A model generated the notes under the pieces. The model saw only the letters and a program-made list of their open reading frames with translations, was not told the origin of the DNA and ran no database searches. DNA of 64,000 nt, from positions 62,001 through 126,000 of the forward strand of contig NZ_LFZV01000001.1 in assembly GCF_001183965.1 (NCBI RefSeq). The letters are read 5' to 3'. The DNA is from Bacillus sp. FJAT-27916 (GTDB lineage: Bacteria; Bacillota; Bacilli; Bacillales; Pradoshiaceae). Position 1 is the stretch's first letter; every line of letters begins with the position of its first letter. The position numbers were made by a program, and so were the translations under genes. Shown here piece by piece: positions 34,153 through 43,058 of the stretch.

Positions 34153-34575
34153 ATGGATATCGTCCTATATGAAAATACGGAGCATGCTGATTGGAATGAG
34201 ATGAGAGAGATCTACGCCTCCGTAGGCTGGACAAAGCATACAAATGAACGCATCAAGCATGTATTTGAGGCAAGCAATGTGATGGCAATCGCGAAAGCAG
34301 ACGGGCGCATCATCGGCTTTGGCCGCGCTATGTCCGACGGAGTGTTTAACGCAGCTATTTATGATATAGTCGTTCATCGTGACAATCAAGGGATGGGTGT
34401 CGCCAGAGCAGTCATGAAGAACCTGCTTGAACAGCTGAAGGATGTCTCCTGTGTTCATCTGCTATCAACAACCGGCAATGAAGACTTCTACCGCCAATTT
34501 GGCATGAGAAAGCTAAAAACAGGGATGGGGCGGTATTTGAACCCAGCATTGGCGAATCAATATTTAGAGGAATAA
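34153..34575 (+). CDS. GNAT-family N-acetyltransferase
   Basis: About 140 aa. Acetyl-CoA motif A is IVVHRDNQGMGVARAVM, followed by LSTTGNEDFYRQFGM. The substrate is unknown. The frame is open further upstream, but that extension would translate the ywhD terminator. The ATG at 34153 has GGAGCGGAGGG 8 bases before it. It is monocistronic, with no clear terminator; the 353-bp gap that follows carries a periodic motif ladder. Confidence 0.88.
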   Translation: MDIVLYENTEHADWNEMREIYASVGWTKHTNERIKHVFEASNVMAIAKADGRIIGFGRAMSDGVFNAAIYDIVVHRDNQGMGVARAVMKNLLEQLKDVSCVHLLSTTGNEDFYRQFGMRKLKTGMGRYLNPALANQYLEE

Positions 34576-34747
34576 GAGCAGGCACAGGCCGCTATAATCA
34601 AAACAGCGTAATTAAATCTGTTTTTTCATGAAGTTTCTCATAAAAAATCAACATTCCTTTCAAAAACCACCTCCAGCTTGTCCATTTTTAATTTCTCAGC
34701 GCCGCAGGGCGGTGATTTTCAAAAGGGATTTTCTCAAAAAGGTGATT

Positions 34748-34878
34748 TAAGAGCGAACGGCAAGTTTTAAGGGCGGAAACCTGGTCGTTAGGGAGAAAAT
34801 ATAAGAGTAAGGGCGACAATCTAACCGTAAGGGCGGAAATCCTAGGTTAAGAGCGAAAATGCTAGATTAAAACGAAAA
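34748..34878 (+). repeat. GGGCGAA-type periodic ladder, locus C (7 cores, exact 20-bp step)
   Basis: Cores begin at 34748 (TAAGAGCG), 34768 (TAAGGGCG), 34788 (TTAGGGAG), 34808 (TAAGGGCG), 34828 (TAAGGGCG), 34848 (TAAGAGCG) and 34868 (TAAAACG). Each step is exactly 20 bp. The ~9 bp between cores differ from step to step. It lies in the convergent gap between the GNAT gene and pbpG and has the orientation of the GNAT gene. The remaining part of the gap (34576-34747) has no feature I can name. Confidence 0.9.
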
Positions 34879-34883
34879 CTCAA

Positions 34884-34922
34884 AAATAAAACCGCCAATC
34901 CCAAACTCGGGATCAGCGGTTC
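34884..34922 (-). terminator. Terminator of pbpG
   Basis: AACCGCCAATCCC and GGGATCAGCGGTT pair with one mismatch; the minus strand continues TTATTTTTG. Confidence 0.85.
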
Positions 34923-34928
34923 CTCATC

Positions 34929-37004
34929 CTAAACTCCATGCTTAAACGGCCAAAAGCGTTTATACCAAGGCTGTTTCTCTTTATCTGTGCCAGAATTCTG
35001 ATCAGTACTATCTTCAGTATGTCCGTGGAGCGGGCAAATTTCCTTCGGTTCGCTGCCTTTCTTGAAATAGGTCATCCTCTTCACCGGACAGTTTTCATCG
35101 GCAAGCATGCCTGTGACGGGGTCAATTTCTACGCCGATTACGCCTTTTGGCTGTTTGAAGTCGGTGACAGGCTTGTCCTCATGGGAGGATTCCATGAATT
35201 CGGCCCAGATTTGCTTAGCGGTTGTTTTATCGTATTTGGTTTCAAGCTTGCGTGATTGGTCATAGCCGGCCCAGATGCCGGTTGTCAGCTGCGGCGTGAA
35301 TCCAATCATCCAGCTGTCGTATTCCGTTGAACCGGATTTGCCGGCATAGGGCCGGGATAGCTTCGGGATGATGGAGGAGCCGGTGACAGAGGCGTATCCA
35401 TTTAATTTTTCATCAAAGACGCCGGTGAGCATTTGCGTCATGACATAGGCATTGGCTTGATCCAGTGCTTTTTTCTTCTTCGGCTTGCGTTCATATAGAG
35501 TGCTGCCATCACGATCAAGGACCTTTGTGATGAAGAAGGGCTTGACCTTCTTGCCGCCGTTCGCAAAGTAATTATAGGCATTGGCCATCTCAATCGGCTT
35601 AACACCAGATGTACCAAGGGCGAGCGATGGCACCTTCGTCATTTTGGAGGTGAGGCCGAATCGCTTTCCGGCCTTGACGAGCTCCTCCTGACCGAGGAAG
35701 AGATGGGTTTTGACCGCATAAATATTGTCCGATACAGCAATCGCCTGGGCCATCGTGATGGCTTCATTGGCATAGTGATTGCGGAAGTTATGCGGCGTAT
35801 AGCTGCTTTTCCCTTCATCATAGGAGAAGGTTGTTTCCTCGCTCCTCATCGTTGTGGAAGGGGTGAAGCCTTTTTCAAGGGCTGTGTAATAGAGGAGCGG
35901 CTTAATGGTTGACCCCGGCTGGCGCAGCGATTGGGTTGCACGGTTATAGGCGCTCTTTTCATAATTAGTTCCGCCAATCAAGGCCTTTACTCCGCCGCTT
36001 TTAGGATTCATGGCAACGAGGGCTACCTGCAGCTCGCTCTTATCCGGGATATGAGCGGTCACGATGTCCTCTGCCTTTGCCTGCTGGGCAATGTTCAATG
36101 TTGTATAAACGGTCAAGCCGCCGGCGCGGATGAGATCCTCCCGCCCCTGCAGGACTGTACGAAGCTCCTGGTTCACTGCATCAAGGAAGTAGGGGGCCTT
36201 CGCTAAATCCTCTGTATCAAGAGAGCCATATAAGGCGGTATGCTGGAATGCCTGCTGTGCCATTTCACCTTGGGCCTTCGTAATAGCACCGGTTGCCTCC
36301 ATGGAGCGGAGTACAATTTCCTGGCGCCTTTTTGCATTCTCAGGTGAATGAATCGGCGAGTAGAGGCTCGGCCCCTTTGGGATGCCGGCAAGGATGCTGG
36401 CCTCTGTTAAGGTCAGGTCACTTGCGTTTTTGTGAAAATAATAATGGCTCGCGGCTTCAATGCCATACATGCCGTGCCCATAATAAATCGTATTCAAATA
36501 TCCTTCTAGAATCTCATTCTTCGAATAATGTTCCTCCAGCCTTAGTGTATAGAATGCTTCCTTTGCCTTTCGTGTCCATGTCTTCTCCGACCCAAGGAAG
36601 AGGTTCCGGGCGTATTGCTGTGTAATCGTGCTCGCACCTTGAACCTTCGCGCGCGCAGCCACATCTTTAATGACCGCTCCGGCAATTCGCTTTAAATCAA
36701 ACCCGTGATGGGAGAAAAATTGGCGGTCCTCCACGGCAATCGTCGCATCAATTAAATAAGGGGATATCTGATCAAGAGATACCCAGTAACGCTTCTGTGC
36801 ACCATGGCTTTCGCCAAAAGGCTGGAGGTCATCTGCTAAATAAACGGTTGTTTGCGGAACGGTCACCTCAGGTGCGCCTGCTATTTTGATGCCAGTCCAA
36901 ATGGCGGCCAAGCAGGCGAGGGAGACGGTCGTGACGAGTATGGTGCCAAATGTAATGGCACGGTAGATGAATCGTTTTCTTCTTTTGCGTTCGGTTCTGG
37001 ACAT
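34929..37004 (-). CDS. pbpG: Class A penicillin-binding protein (PBP 2D type)
   Basis: 691 aa. It has a basic N-terminus, one transmembrane helix (about residues 15-40), and a glycosyltransferase domain (51) with AVEDRQFFSHHG near 91 and GASTITQQYARN. The transpeptidase domain has SxxK in GSTIKPLLYY (Ser near 362), SDN in AVSDNIYAV, and KSG in GKSGSTEYDSW near 556. It polymerises and cross-links glycan. B. subtilis PbpG is made in the forespore and takes part in spore cortex or germ-wall synthesis. GGGGGAAGG precedes the ATG and a SigG-like promoter is present. Confidence 0.94.
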   Translation of the reverse strand: MSRTERKRRKRFIYRAITFGTILVTTVSLACLAAIWTGIKIAGAPEVTVPQTTVYLADDLQPFGESHGAQKRYWVSLDQISPYLIDATIAVEDRQFFSHHGFDLKRIAGAVIKDVAARAKVQGASTITQQYARNLFLGSEKTWTRKAKEAFYTLRLEEHYSKNEILEGYLNTIYYGHGMYGIEAASHYYFHKNASDLTLTEASILAGIPKGPSLYSPIHSPENAKRRQEIVLRSMEATGAITKAQGEMAQQAFQHTALYGSLDTEDLAKAPYFLDAVNQELRTVLQGREDLIRAGGLTVYTTLNIAQQAKAEDIVTAHIPDKSELQVALVAMNPKSGGVKALIGGTNYEKSAYNRATQSLRQPGSTIKPLLYYTALEKGFTPSTTMRSEETTFSYDEGKSSYTPHNFRNHYANEAITMAQAIAVSDNIYAVKTHLFLGQEELVKAGKRFGLTSKMTKVPSLALGTSGVKPIEMANAYNYFANGGKKVKPFFITKVLDRDGSTLYERKPKKKKALDQANAYVMTQMLTGVFDEKLNGYASVTGSSIIPKLSRPYAGKSGSTEYDSWMIGFTPQLTTGIWAGYDQSRKLETKYDKTTAKQIWAEFMESSHEDKPVTDFKQPKGVIGVEIDPVTGMLADENCPVKRMTYFKKGSEPKEICPLHGHTEDSTDQNSGTDKEKQPWYKRFWPFKHGV

Positions 37005-37048
37005 ATTCCTTCCCCCTTAGTCTCTGGTGTCAATTCATTCATTACCAG

Positions 37049-37078
37049 TAGTATGAAAAAAACGGGGCTGTTTTAAAC
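37049..37078 (-). promoter_or_regulatory. SigG-like promoter of pbpG
   Basis: On the minus strand CATACTA fits the -10 consensus CATNHTA. It is preceded by GTTTA at an 18-bp spacing, one change from GHATR. This suits the forespore expression known for pbpG. Confidence 0.45.
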
Positions 37079-37237
37079 AGAAATTTGGCTTTCGGGGAAA
37101 ATCTTTACTTTTATATAGGATTGGACTATACTCTTTTAAGTTTGGAAGAAAAAGACGGCTAAGAATGCCTGCGGCACGTCCATACTACTAAAGAGGCATG
37201 ACAGACCATGGTTTTTTAGGAAATATGGTCCGACAAG

Positions 37238-37267
37238 TTGCCAGACTGTTTTTCAATATCTTATACT
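37238..37267 (+). promoter_or_regulatory. SigA-type promoter of ywiB-argS
   Basis: TTGCCA at 37238-37243 and TATACT at 37262-37267 with an 18-bp spacer, 45 bp before the ywiB start. The rest of the 307-bp gap 37005-37311 holds only this and the SigG-like site. Confidence 0.45.
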
Positions 37268-37311
37268 TGTAGAATTGAGTACTAATACAAATCCCAGGGG
37301 GAATTCATTAA

Positions 37312-37761
37312 ATGACCGAGGAAAAAAGTAACGCAGCTAAAGAGGTCATGGTGAGATTGAAGACGAAAATCGAACATGAGGACGATGTCGAGAATATCGA
37401 ACTGGTCACTTTTGGGACATTGCACCATATGCCCAATGCCACATATGTCCGTTACATCGAACATGTAGAGAATAACGGGAAGATCAATACGACGGTGAAA
37501 TATGATGGAAACGAAATGATCATCATCCGCAGCGGTGCAGTGAAGATGAAGCAACTGTTCAAAATTGGCTCCGTAACGGAAGGGTCATATGACAGCATTC
37601 ATGGTACACTTGATTTATCGACACATACAAATGCCCTAAGTCATACCGTCAATAAAGAGACGAATGAGGAAGAATTCAAGGTCTCCTATCATTTATTTTT
37701 GCAGGATGAAAATGTGGGGCACTATCACCTTACATTAACGGTCAAGGAGGAAAAGAAGTAA
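37312..37761 (+). CDS. ywiB: YwiB family protein (DUF1934)
   Basis: 149 aa, lipocalin-like beta barrel family of unknown function; visible strands include [20 protein letters not shown] and [21 protein letters not shown] lies 8-9 bases upstream of the ATG. Its TAA overlaps the argS ATG by one base (TAATG), so translation is coupled, the same pairing as in B. subtilis. Confidence 0.9.
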   Translation: MTEEKSNAAKEVMVRLKTKIEHEDDVENIELVTFGTLHHMPNATYVRYIEHVENNGKINTTVKYDGNEMIIIRSGAVKMKQLFKIGSVTEGSYDSIHGTLDLSTHTNALSHTVNKETNEEEFKVSYHLFLQDENVGHYHLTLTVKEEKK

Positions 37762-39431
37762 TGAATATCGTAACGGAAATTCAGGATCAAATTAAAGAAG
37801 AAATCAAACAGGCTGTCCTTAAAGCCGGCTTGGCGAAAGAAGAAGAAATTCCAAGCGTCATCCTTGAATTGCCTAAGGATAAAGCACATGGTGATTATTC
37901 AACGAATATGGCGATGCAGCTTGCGCGTGTTGCCAAGAAAGCGCCAAGAGCAATTGCGGAAGCGATTATTGAGAATTTCGACACAAGCAAGGCTTCTATC
38001 TCAAAGATTGAGATTGCAGGACCGGGCTTTATTAACTTTTACTTAGATAATAGCTATCTAACTGATTTGATTCCTACCATCCTTGAAGCAAAAGAAGCTT
38101 ACGGGGAATCAAATGTCGGTAAGGGCGAAAAAATTCAAGTTGAGTTCGTATCTGCAAACCCAACAGGAGACCTCCATTTAGGACATGCCCGCGGAGCGGC
38201 TGTAGGGGATTCACTTTCCAATATCCTTGATAAAGCAGGCTGGGACGTATCCCGCGAATACTATATCAATGATGCCGGAAACCAAATCAATAATCTCGCC
38301 TACTCTGTTGAAGCACGCTACAAGCAAGCGCTTGGTCTTGATGCAGAGATGCCTGAGGACGGCTACCATGGTGAAGATATCATCAATATCGGAAAACGCC
38401 TGGCAGAGGAATTTGGCGATCAAATCCTTAGCAAGGGTGATGAAGAACGCTTCAAGTTTTTCCGTGAGTACGGCTTGAAATATGAAATGGAGAAACTGAA
38501 GAAGGACCTTGAAAGCTTCCGCGTACCATTTGATGTATGGTTCTCTGAAACATCCCTTTATGAGGATGGCAAAATCATGCCTGCATTGGAGCTTCTCCGT
38601 GAGAAGGGCCATATTTATGAGAAGGACGGAGCAACTTGGTTCCGCTCTACTGAATACGGCGATGACAAGGATCGTGTATTAATCAAGAATGATGGCTCTT
38701 ACACATACCTATTGCCGGATATCGCATACCATAAGAACAAGCTTGAGCGCGGCTTTGATAAATTAATCAACATCTGGGGTGCAGACCACCATGGTTATAT
38801 TCCGCGTATGAAAGCAGCTATCCAAGCGATGGGCTATTCGAAAGATACGCTTGAAGTGGAAATCATCCAGCTTGTTCATTTGTTCAAAAATGGCGAGAAA
38901 ATGAAGATGTCCAAACGTACAGGTAAAGCTGTTACGATGAGAGACTTGATGGAAGAGGTCGGCCTTGATGCGGTTCGTTACTTCTTCGCCATGAGAAGTG
39001 CAGATTCTCATATGGACTTTGACCTTGACTTGGCTGTGTCCCAATCCAATGATAACCCGGTTTATTATGCTCAATACGCACATGCACGTATTTGCAGTAT
39101 TTTACGCCAAGGGGAAGAGATGGGCATCACTCTTGATGGGGATGTTGACTACAGCCAAATCGGTTCTGAGAAAGAAATCGACTTATTGAAAAAACTTGGT
39201 GAGTTCCCGCAGGCAGTTGCGGAAGCGGCTGAAAAACGCATGCCTCACCGTGTGACAAACTATATCTTTGACCTGGCATCTACGTTCCATAGCTTCTACA
39301 ATGCGGACAAGGTGCTTGACCCAGAGCATCCAGAGCGAAGCAAAGCGCGTCTTGCCCTTGTGCAGGCAGCGAAGATTACTTTGGCAAATGCCATGAAGCT
39401 GATCGGTGTATCCGCTCCGGAAAGAATGTAA
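37761..39431 (+). CDS. argS: Arginyl-tRNA synthetase
   Basis: 556 aa class I synthetase. The HIGH motif appears as HLGHARG near residue 138 and KMSKS as KMSKRTG near 380. The N-terminal Add-1 domain recognises the tRNA D-loop and the C-terminal helical domain the anticodon. It charges tRNA-Arg in the cytoplasm. It is coupled to ywiB. No T-box leader is visible upstream, so control is probably constitutive. A terminator follows, convergent with uvsE. Confidence 0.97.
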   Translation: MNIVTEIQDQIKEEIKQAVLKAGLAKEEEIPSVILELPKDKAHGDYSTNMAMQLARVAKKAPRAIAEAIIENFDTSKASISKIEIAGPGFINFYLDNSYLTDLIPTILEAKEAYGESNVGKGEKIQVEFVSANPTGDLHLGHARGAAVGDSLSNILDKAGWDVSREYYINDAGNQINNLAYSVEARYKQALGLDAEMPEDGYHGEDIINIGKRLAEEFGDQILSKGDEERFKFFREYGLKYEMEKLKKDLESFRVPFDVWFSETSLYEDGKIMPALELLREKGHIYEKDGATWFRSTEYGDDKDRVLIKNDGSYTYLLPDIAYHKNKLERGFDKLINIWGADHHGYIPRMKAAIQAMGYSKDTLEVEIIQLVHLFKNGEKMKMSKRTGKAVTMRDLMEEVGLDAVRYFFAMRSADSHMDFDLDLAVSQSNDNPVYYAQYAHARICSILRQGEEMGITLDGDVDYSQIGSEKEIDLLKKLGEFPQAVAEAAEKRMPHRVTNYIFDLASTFHSFYNADKVLDPEHPERSKARLALVQAAKITLANAMKLIGVSAPERM

Positions 39432-39437
39432 TAGACA

Positions 39438-39480
39438 AAAGACCATCCTCTTAGCGAATGCCATGGGATGGTCTTTTTAT
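39438..39480 (+). terminator. Terminator of argS
   Basis: AAAGACCATCC (39438-39448) pairs with GGATGGTCTTT (39466-39476), followed by TTATTT. Confidence 0.88.
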
Positions 39481-40436
39481 TTGAATCGAATTTTGCCGCC
39501 ATTGATGCGCTTTACTCCCCTGATGGCTGCAAGGTCCTCAATTAATTTCTGCATCGCAATATTCTTGTTCTTTGCCTCAATGATAAAATCAATTTCTTGA
39601 ATCCCGGTCTCCTTCACCAGCTGGATGAACGGGAGAATGAAATCCTTATCCACATCCGCTGCATGAGCCCGTATCTCTTTATCGGAACGGGGAGAGGAGA
39701 TATGAATCTTCGGCTTCCAGCCACGACCTTCCCATGTTCTTAAAATACGAGGAAGGAGCGATTTTAGCTCTTTAGAGGATGGGTTAGCGATATGATGATG
39801 GTAGTCGAATAGAAGAGGGATTTCCTCATGCTCGCATACCTGCAGGGTTTCCTCGGCCGTATAGGTTTTGTCATCATTCTCAAGCGTCATCCGTTCCTTG
39901 ATCTCGGCAGGAAGCTTCTTGATGTTTTGATAAAAGCGGCTGACAGCTGCTTTTTTATTACCATAGGAGCCGCCAACGTGAATATTGATTAAGGCACCCT
40001 CCGGCATACCCATTTCTTCGAGCAAGCGATAATGATAGTGCATATCCCAGACAGCCTTCTCCGTCACATCCTGATTGGGAGAGGTGAAGAGGGTGAAGGC
40101 ATTCGGATGGAAGCTTACGCGGAGATGATGCTCCTTGACGAGCCTGCCAAGCTCAGCCCACTCCTTTTTGAAGGGGGTGAGATAATCCCATTTGACGTCA
40201 GGATGGGTGGCTAGCGGTACAATTGAGCTTGAGAAACGGTAAATCTTGATTTCTTTTGCAATATTGTAATGAAGAATCCGTTTAGTCGATTCAATATTCT
40301 GCTTCGTTATTTCGTGGAGCCTTTCTTTCTGCTCCCTCGGAGAAAGCCTGCTCCAGCGTGTATAGGTAATCGTCCTTGAGGGAGAGGATTCCCAGAGGTC
40401 TAAGGCGGTTGAGACATATCCAAATTGAATATCCAT
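39477..40436 (-). CDS. uvsE: UV damage endonuclease UvsE (UVDE)
   Basis: 319 aa TIM barrel of the UVDE family. It begins MDIQFGYVS and has RFSSSIVPL, VSFHPNAF, INIHVGGSYG, TLENDDKTY, LFDYHHH and KIHISSPR, which hold the metal-binding His/Glu/Asp residues. It nicks DNA 5' of UV photoproducts and some other lesions. The frame extends 11 codons upstream, but GAAAGG sits 9 bases before the ATG at 40436, the chosen start. The gene is next to argS as ywjD is near this region in B. subtilis. In Bacillus it contributes to spore and cell UV resistance. Confidence 0.94.
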   Translation of the reverse strand: MDIQFGYVSTALDLWESSPSRTITYTRWSRLSPREQKERLHEITKQNIESTKRILHYNIAKEIKIYRFSSSIVPLATHPDVKWDYLTPFKKEWAELGRLVKEHHLRVSFHPNAFTLFTSPNQDVTEKAVWDMHYHYRLLEEMGMPEGALINIHVGGSYGNKKAAVSRFYQNIKKLPAEIKERMTLENDDKTYTAEETLQVCEHEEIPLLFDYHHHIANPSSKELKSLLPRILRTWEGRGWKPKIHISSPRSDKEIRAHAADVDKDFILPFIQLVKETGIQEIDFIIEAKNKNIAMQKLIEDLAAIRGVKRINGGKIRFK

Positions 40437-40620
40437 TATGGGCATCCTTTCTAATGGAAATAGTTTCAAAAATATGGAAATAGGGTAGGGGTAAATGATA
40501 CATATCCAGCCATGAAGTTAGTATGGCGAGTTTTGCGTGAAATACCCCCCCTCACACAGCCAAAGATGCATGTATTTCCTCCTGAGTTTAGAATAATTTG
40601 AAATTATAGGAAGATATAGA

Positions 40621-40648
40621 TTGACTGAACGCTCATTCATTATATAAA
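40621..40648 (+). promoter_or_regulatory. fadF promoter with TetR/FadR-type operator in the spacer
   Basis: TTGACT (40621-40626) and TATAAA (40643-40648) with a 16-bp spacer. The imperfect palindrome TGAACGCTCATTCA (40626-40639) lies between them. Nearly the same palindrome occurs before mmgA on the other strand. The 307-bp gap 40437-40743 otherwise shows nothing. Confidence 0.65.
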
Positions 40649-40743
40649 ATGAACATAGAAACTGAATGGTATATTTAGGAATGCCGCTATTTGAAGCATG
40701 CAAGCGAGAGTAGCAGCAAATAAGGGGCGAAAGAGGGATGGAG

Positions 40744-42861
40744 ATGAATGGTCTGCTTTGGATCAATTTAATTGCAGCCATACTTGTAACCGCTTACGCA
40801 ATCTATCTGTTTGCGTACTTGGTTAAGTCTCGAATCGAATTTATCAAGCTCGGCAAGAAGGAAGAGTTTGATAATGATGTTAAGAAGCGGCTCGAGAAGA
40901 TATGGGTGTATGTGTTTGGACAGAAGAAGCTGATGAAGGATAAGAAAAGCGGTACGATGCATGTGCTCTTCTTTTATGGATTTATATTGGTCCAATTTGG
41001 AGCCATCGATCTAATCTGGAAAGGGATTAAGCCAGGCTCACACCTGCTGCTTGGACCTCTCTACCCGTTTTTCACATTCTTCCAGGAAATTGTTGTTTTA
41101 ATGGTTATGGTCGCTGTTATATGGGCGTTTTACCGCCGTTATATTGAGAAGCTTGTCCGATTGAAACGGGGGTTTAAATCAGGACTTGTACTGATCTTCA
41201 TTGGCGGACTAATGCTTGCGACTTTGGTAGCTAATGGTGCCTCTTTAATTTGGCTCCATGGCGGGGAGCTGCACTGGTCTGAGCCTGTTGCCTCATCCAT
41301 TGCTTTCCTGCTTGGCTGGATGAGCGAGACAGCGGCTGCTGTAGTGTTCTATGTAGCTTGGTGGATTCACCTGCTGTTTATTCTGACCTTCTTAGTTTAT
41401 ATCCCGCAATCCAAGCATGCTCACTTGATCGCGGGACCAGCCAATGTGTATTTCCACAGGCTGACACCGCCGAAATTAAAGCCGATTGACTTTGAAGATG
41501 AGTCACAGGAAACGTTCGGCGCTGGAAAGATTGAAGATTTCACGGACCTTCAGCTGCTTGACCTCTATGCTTGTGTAGAGTGCGGCCGCTGTACAAATAT
41601 GTGTCCGGCATCCGTCACAGGGAAGATGCTTTCCCCGATGGACCTGCTGCTTAAGATGCGCGATCATCTAACCTTCACAGGTGCTGCTGTAACACGCAAA
41701 GAGCCTTGGGTGCCATCCTTTGTCTTTGCTAACACAAAGGGTAATCAAATCGCGATGGCGGCAAAGGGTCAGGGAGCTGTCGAATCGGCGGCAGCGATTG
41801 ACATGTACAACCCAGCGCTTGTCGGTGAAGTGATTACAGAGGAAGAACTTTGGGCTTGTACCACTTGCCGTAACTGTGAAGACCAATGTCCCGTCATGAA
41901 CCAGCATGTCGGCAAGATCCTTGATATGCGCCGTTACTTGGTGCTCACAGAAGGAAAGGTGCCGGCAGATGCCCAGCGTGCGATGCAGAACATCGAGCGT
42001 CAAGGGAACCCTTGGGGATTGAACCGGAAGGAACGTGAGGCTTGGCGTGAAGCACGCGAGGATGTACATGTTCCAACCGTGAAGGAAATGTCCAAAGCAG
42101 GAGAAGAATTTGAATACTTATTCTGGGTCGGTGCCATGGGCTCATACGATAACCGTTCCCAAAAGATTGCCCTTTCCTTTGCGCGCTTGCTGAATGAAGC
42201 CGGCGTCAAATTTGCCATCCTTGGCAATAAGGAGAAGAACTCAGGGGATACACCACGCCGCCTTGGCAACGAATTCTTGTTCCAGGAGCTTGCGACGAAG
42301 AATATTGAGGAATTTGCGAAGAATGACATTAAAAGAATCGTTACGATTGACCCGCATGCCTTTAATATTTTCAAAAACGAATATCCGGACTTTGGTCTCG
42401 AGGCTGAAGTGTACCATCATACACAAGTGCTGGCTGAACTCGTACGGGATGGAAGATTGAAACCGACACATGCCGTCAATGAGAAGATCACCTTCCATGA
42501 TTCATGCTATCTTGGCCGTTACAATGATGTTTATGACGCACCGCGTGATATCTTAAAGGCTATTCCAGGTGCCTCTTTCGTCGAAATTGAAGGACGGAAC
42601 CGTGAGAACGGAATGTGCTGTGGAGCAGGAGGCGGGTTGATGTGGATGGAGGAAGAAACAGGCCATCGCATCAACGTAGCAAGAACGGAGCAGGCATTAA
42701 CGGTGAATCCAACTGTCATCAGCTCTGGATGTCCGTACTGCTTAACGATGCTCAGTGATGGTACGAAGGCGAAGGAAGTTGAAGAAGAAGTGAAGACATA
42801 TGATGTAGCAGAGCTTCTAGAGAAGTCTGTGTTCGGTGAGGAAAAGGAATTAGCATCATAA
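40744..42861 (+). CDS. fadF: FadF-like membrane (Fe-S) oxidoreductase
   Basis: About 705 aa. The N-terminal ~230 residues form about six membrane helices (nitrate reductase gamma-like). Two 4Fe-4S motifs follow, CVECGRCTNMCP near 280 and CTTCRNCEDQCP near 375. Two CCG domains end the protein (HDSCYLGRYND and GMCCGAGGG near 630). It is thought to accept electrons from acyl-CoA dehydrogenases through ETF and pass them to the respiratory chain. ATG 40738 abuts its ribosome site; ATG 40744 is 6 bases after GAGGG and is preferred. EtfA/EtfB are not in the window. Confidence 0.9.
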   Translation: MNGLLWINLIAAILVTAYAIYLFAYLVKSRIEFIKLGKKEEFDNDVKKRLEKIWVYVFGQKKLMKDKKSGTMHVLFFYGFILVQFGAIDLIWKGIKPGSHLLLGPLYPFFTFFQEIVVLMVMVAVIWAFYRRYIEKLVRLKRGFKSGLVLIFIGGLMLATLVANGASLIWLHGGELHWSEPVASSIAFLLGWMSETAAAVVFYVAWWIHLLFILTFLVYIPQSKHAHLIAGPANVYFHRLTPPKLKPIDFEDESQETFGAGKIEDFTDLQLLDLYACVECGRCTNMCPASVTGKMLSPMDLLLKMRDHLTFTGAAVTRKEPWVPSFVFANTKGNQIAMAAKGQGAVESAAAIDMYNPALVGEVITEEELWACTTCRNCEDQCPVMNQHVGKILDMRRYLVLTEGKVPADAQRAMQNIERQGNPWGLNRKEREAWREAREDVHVPTVKEMSKAGEEFEYLFWVGAMGSYDNRSQKIALSFARLLNEAGVKFAILGNKEKNSGDTPRRLGNEFLFQELATKNIEEFAKNDIKRIVTIDPHAFNIFKNEYPDFGLEAEVYHHTQVLAELVRDGRLKPTHAVNEKITFHDSCYLGRYNDVYDAPRDILKAIPGASFVEIEGRNRENGMCCGAGGGLMWMEEETGHRINVARTEQALTVNPTVISSGCPYCLTMLSDGTKAKEVEEEVKTYDVAELLEKSVFGEEKELAS

Positions 42862-42979
42862 TCGGTTCATCAAAGGGGTCTATATAAGAACTGTGGAGAG
42901 ACGGAGATCTTGCACCTATATTTAGGGGGAAATAGCGTGTATGGATTTCCGTTTCTTTCCTTTTTATGTAAAATAATAG

Positions 42980-43020
42980 TATGATAGAATAAAGCGCTTA
43001 CATAGCGAACGAGCGTTCAG
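42980..43020 (+). promoter_or_regulatory. mmgA promoter region with cre site and TetR/FadR-type operator
   Basis: A -10 candidate TAGAAT (42985-42990) is followed at once by ATAAAGCGCTTACA (42989-43002), a 12/14 match to the cre consensus. Then comes the palindrome CGAACGAGCGTTCA (43006-43019), the reverse complement of which is nearly identical to the fadF operator. CcpA and the cluster's TetR protein would both repress here. Confidence 0.6.
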
Positions 43021-43058
43021 TCATGGATGGGAGAAATTCAATAATCGGAGGGGAAAAG

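Noticed and set aside
34748-34878. CRISPR array
   Set aside because: The conserved part is only 8-10 bp with a 20-bp step, far below CRISPR repeat and spacer lengths, and no cas genes are present. The same holds at 54286-54434.
37005-37311. T-box leader for argS
   Set aside because: No T-box sequence or terminator hairpin precedes ywiB-argS.
40721-40733. Another GGGCGAA ladder core before fadF (TAAGGGGCGAA)
   Set aside because: It is a single copy overlapping the ribosome-site region, with no second core at 19-21 bp.
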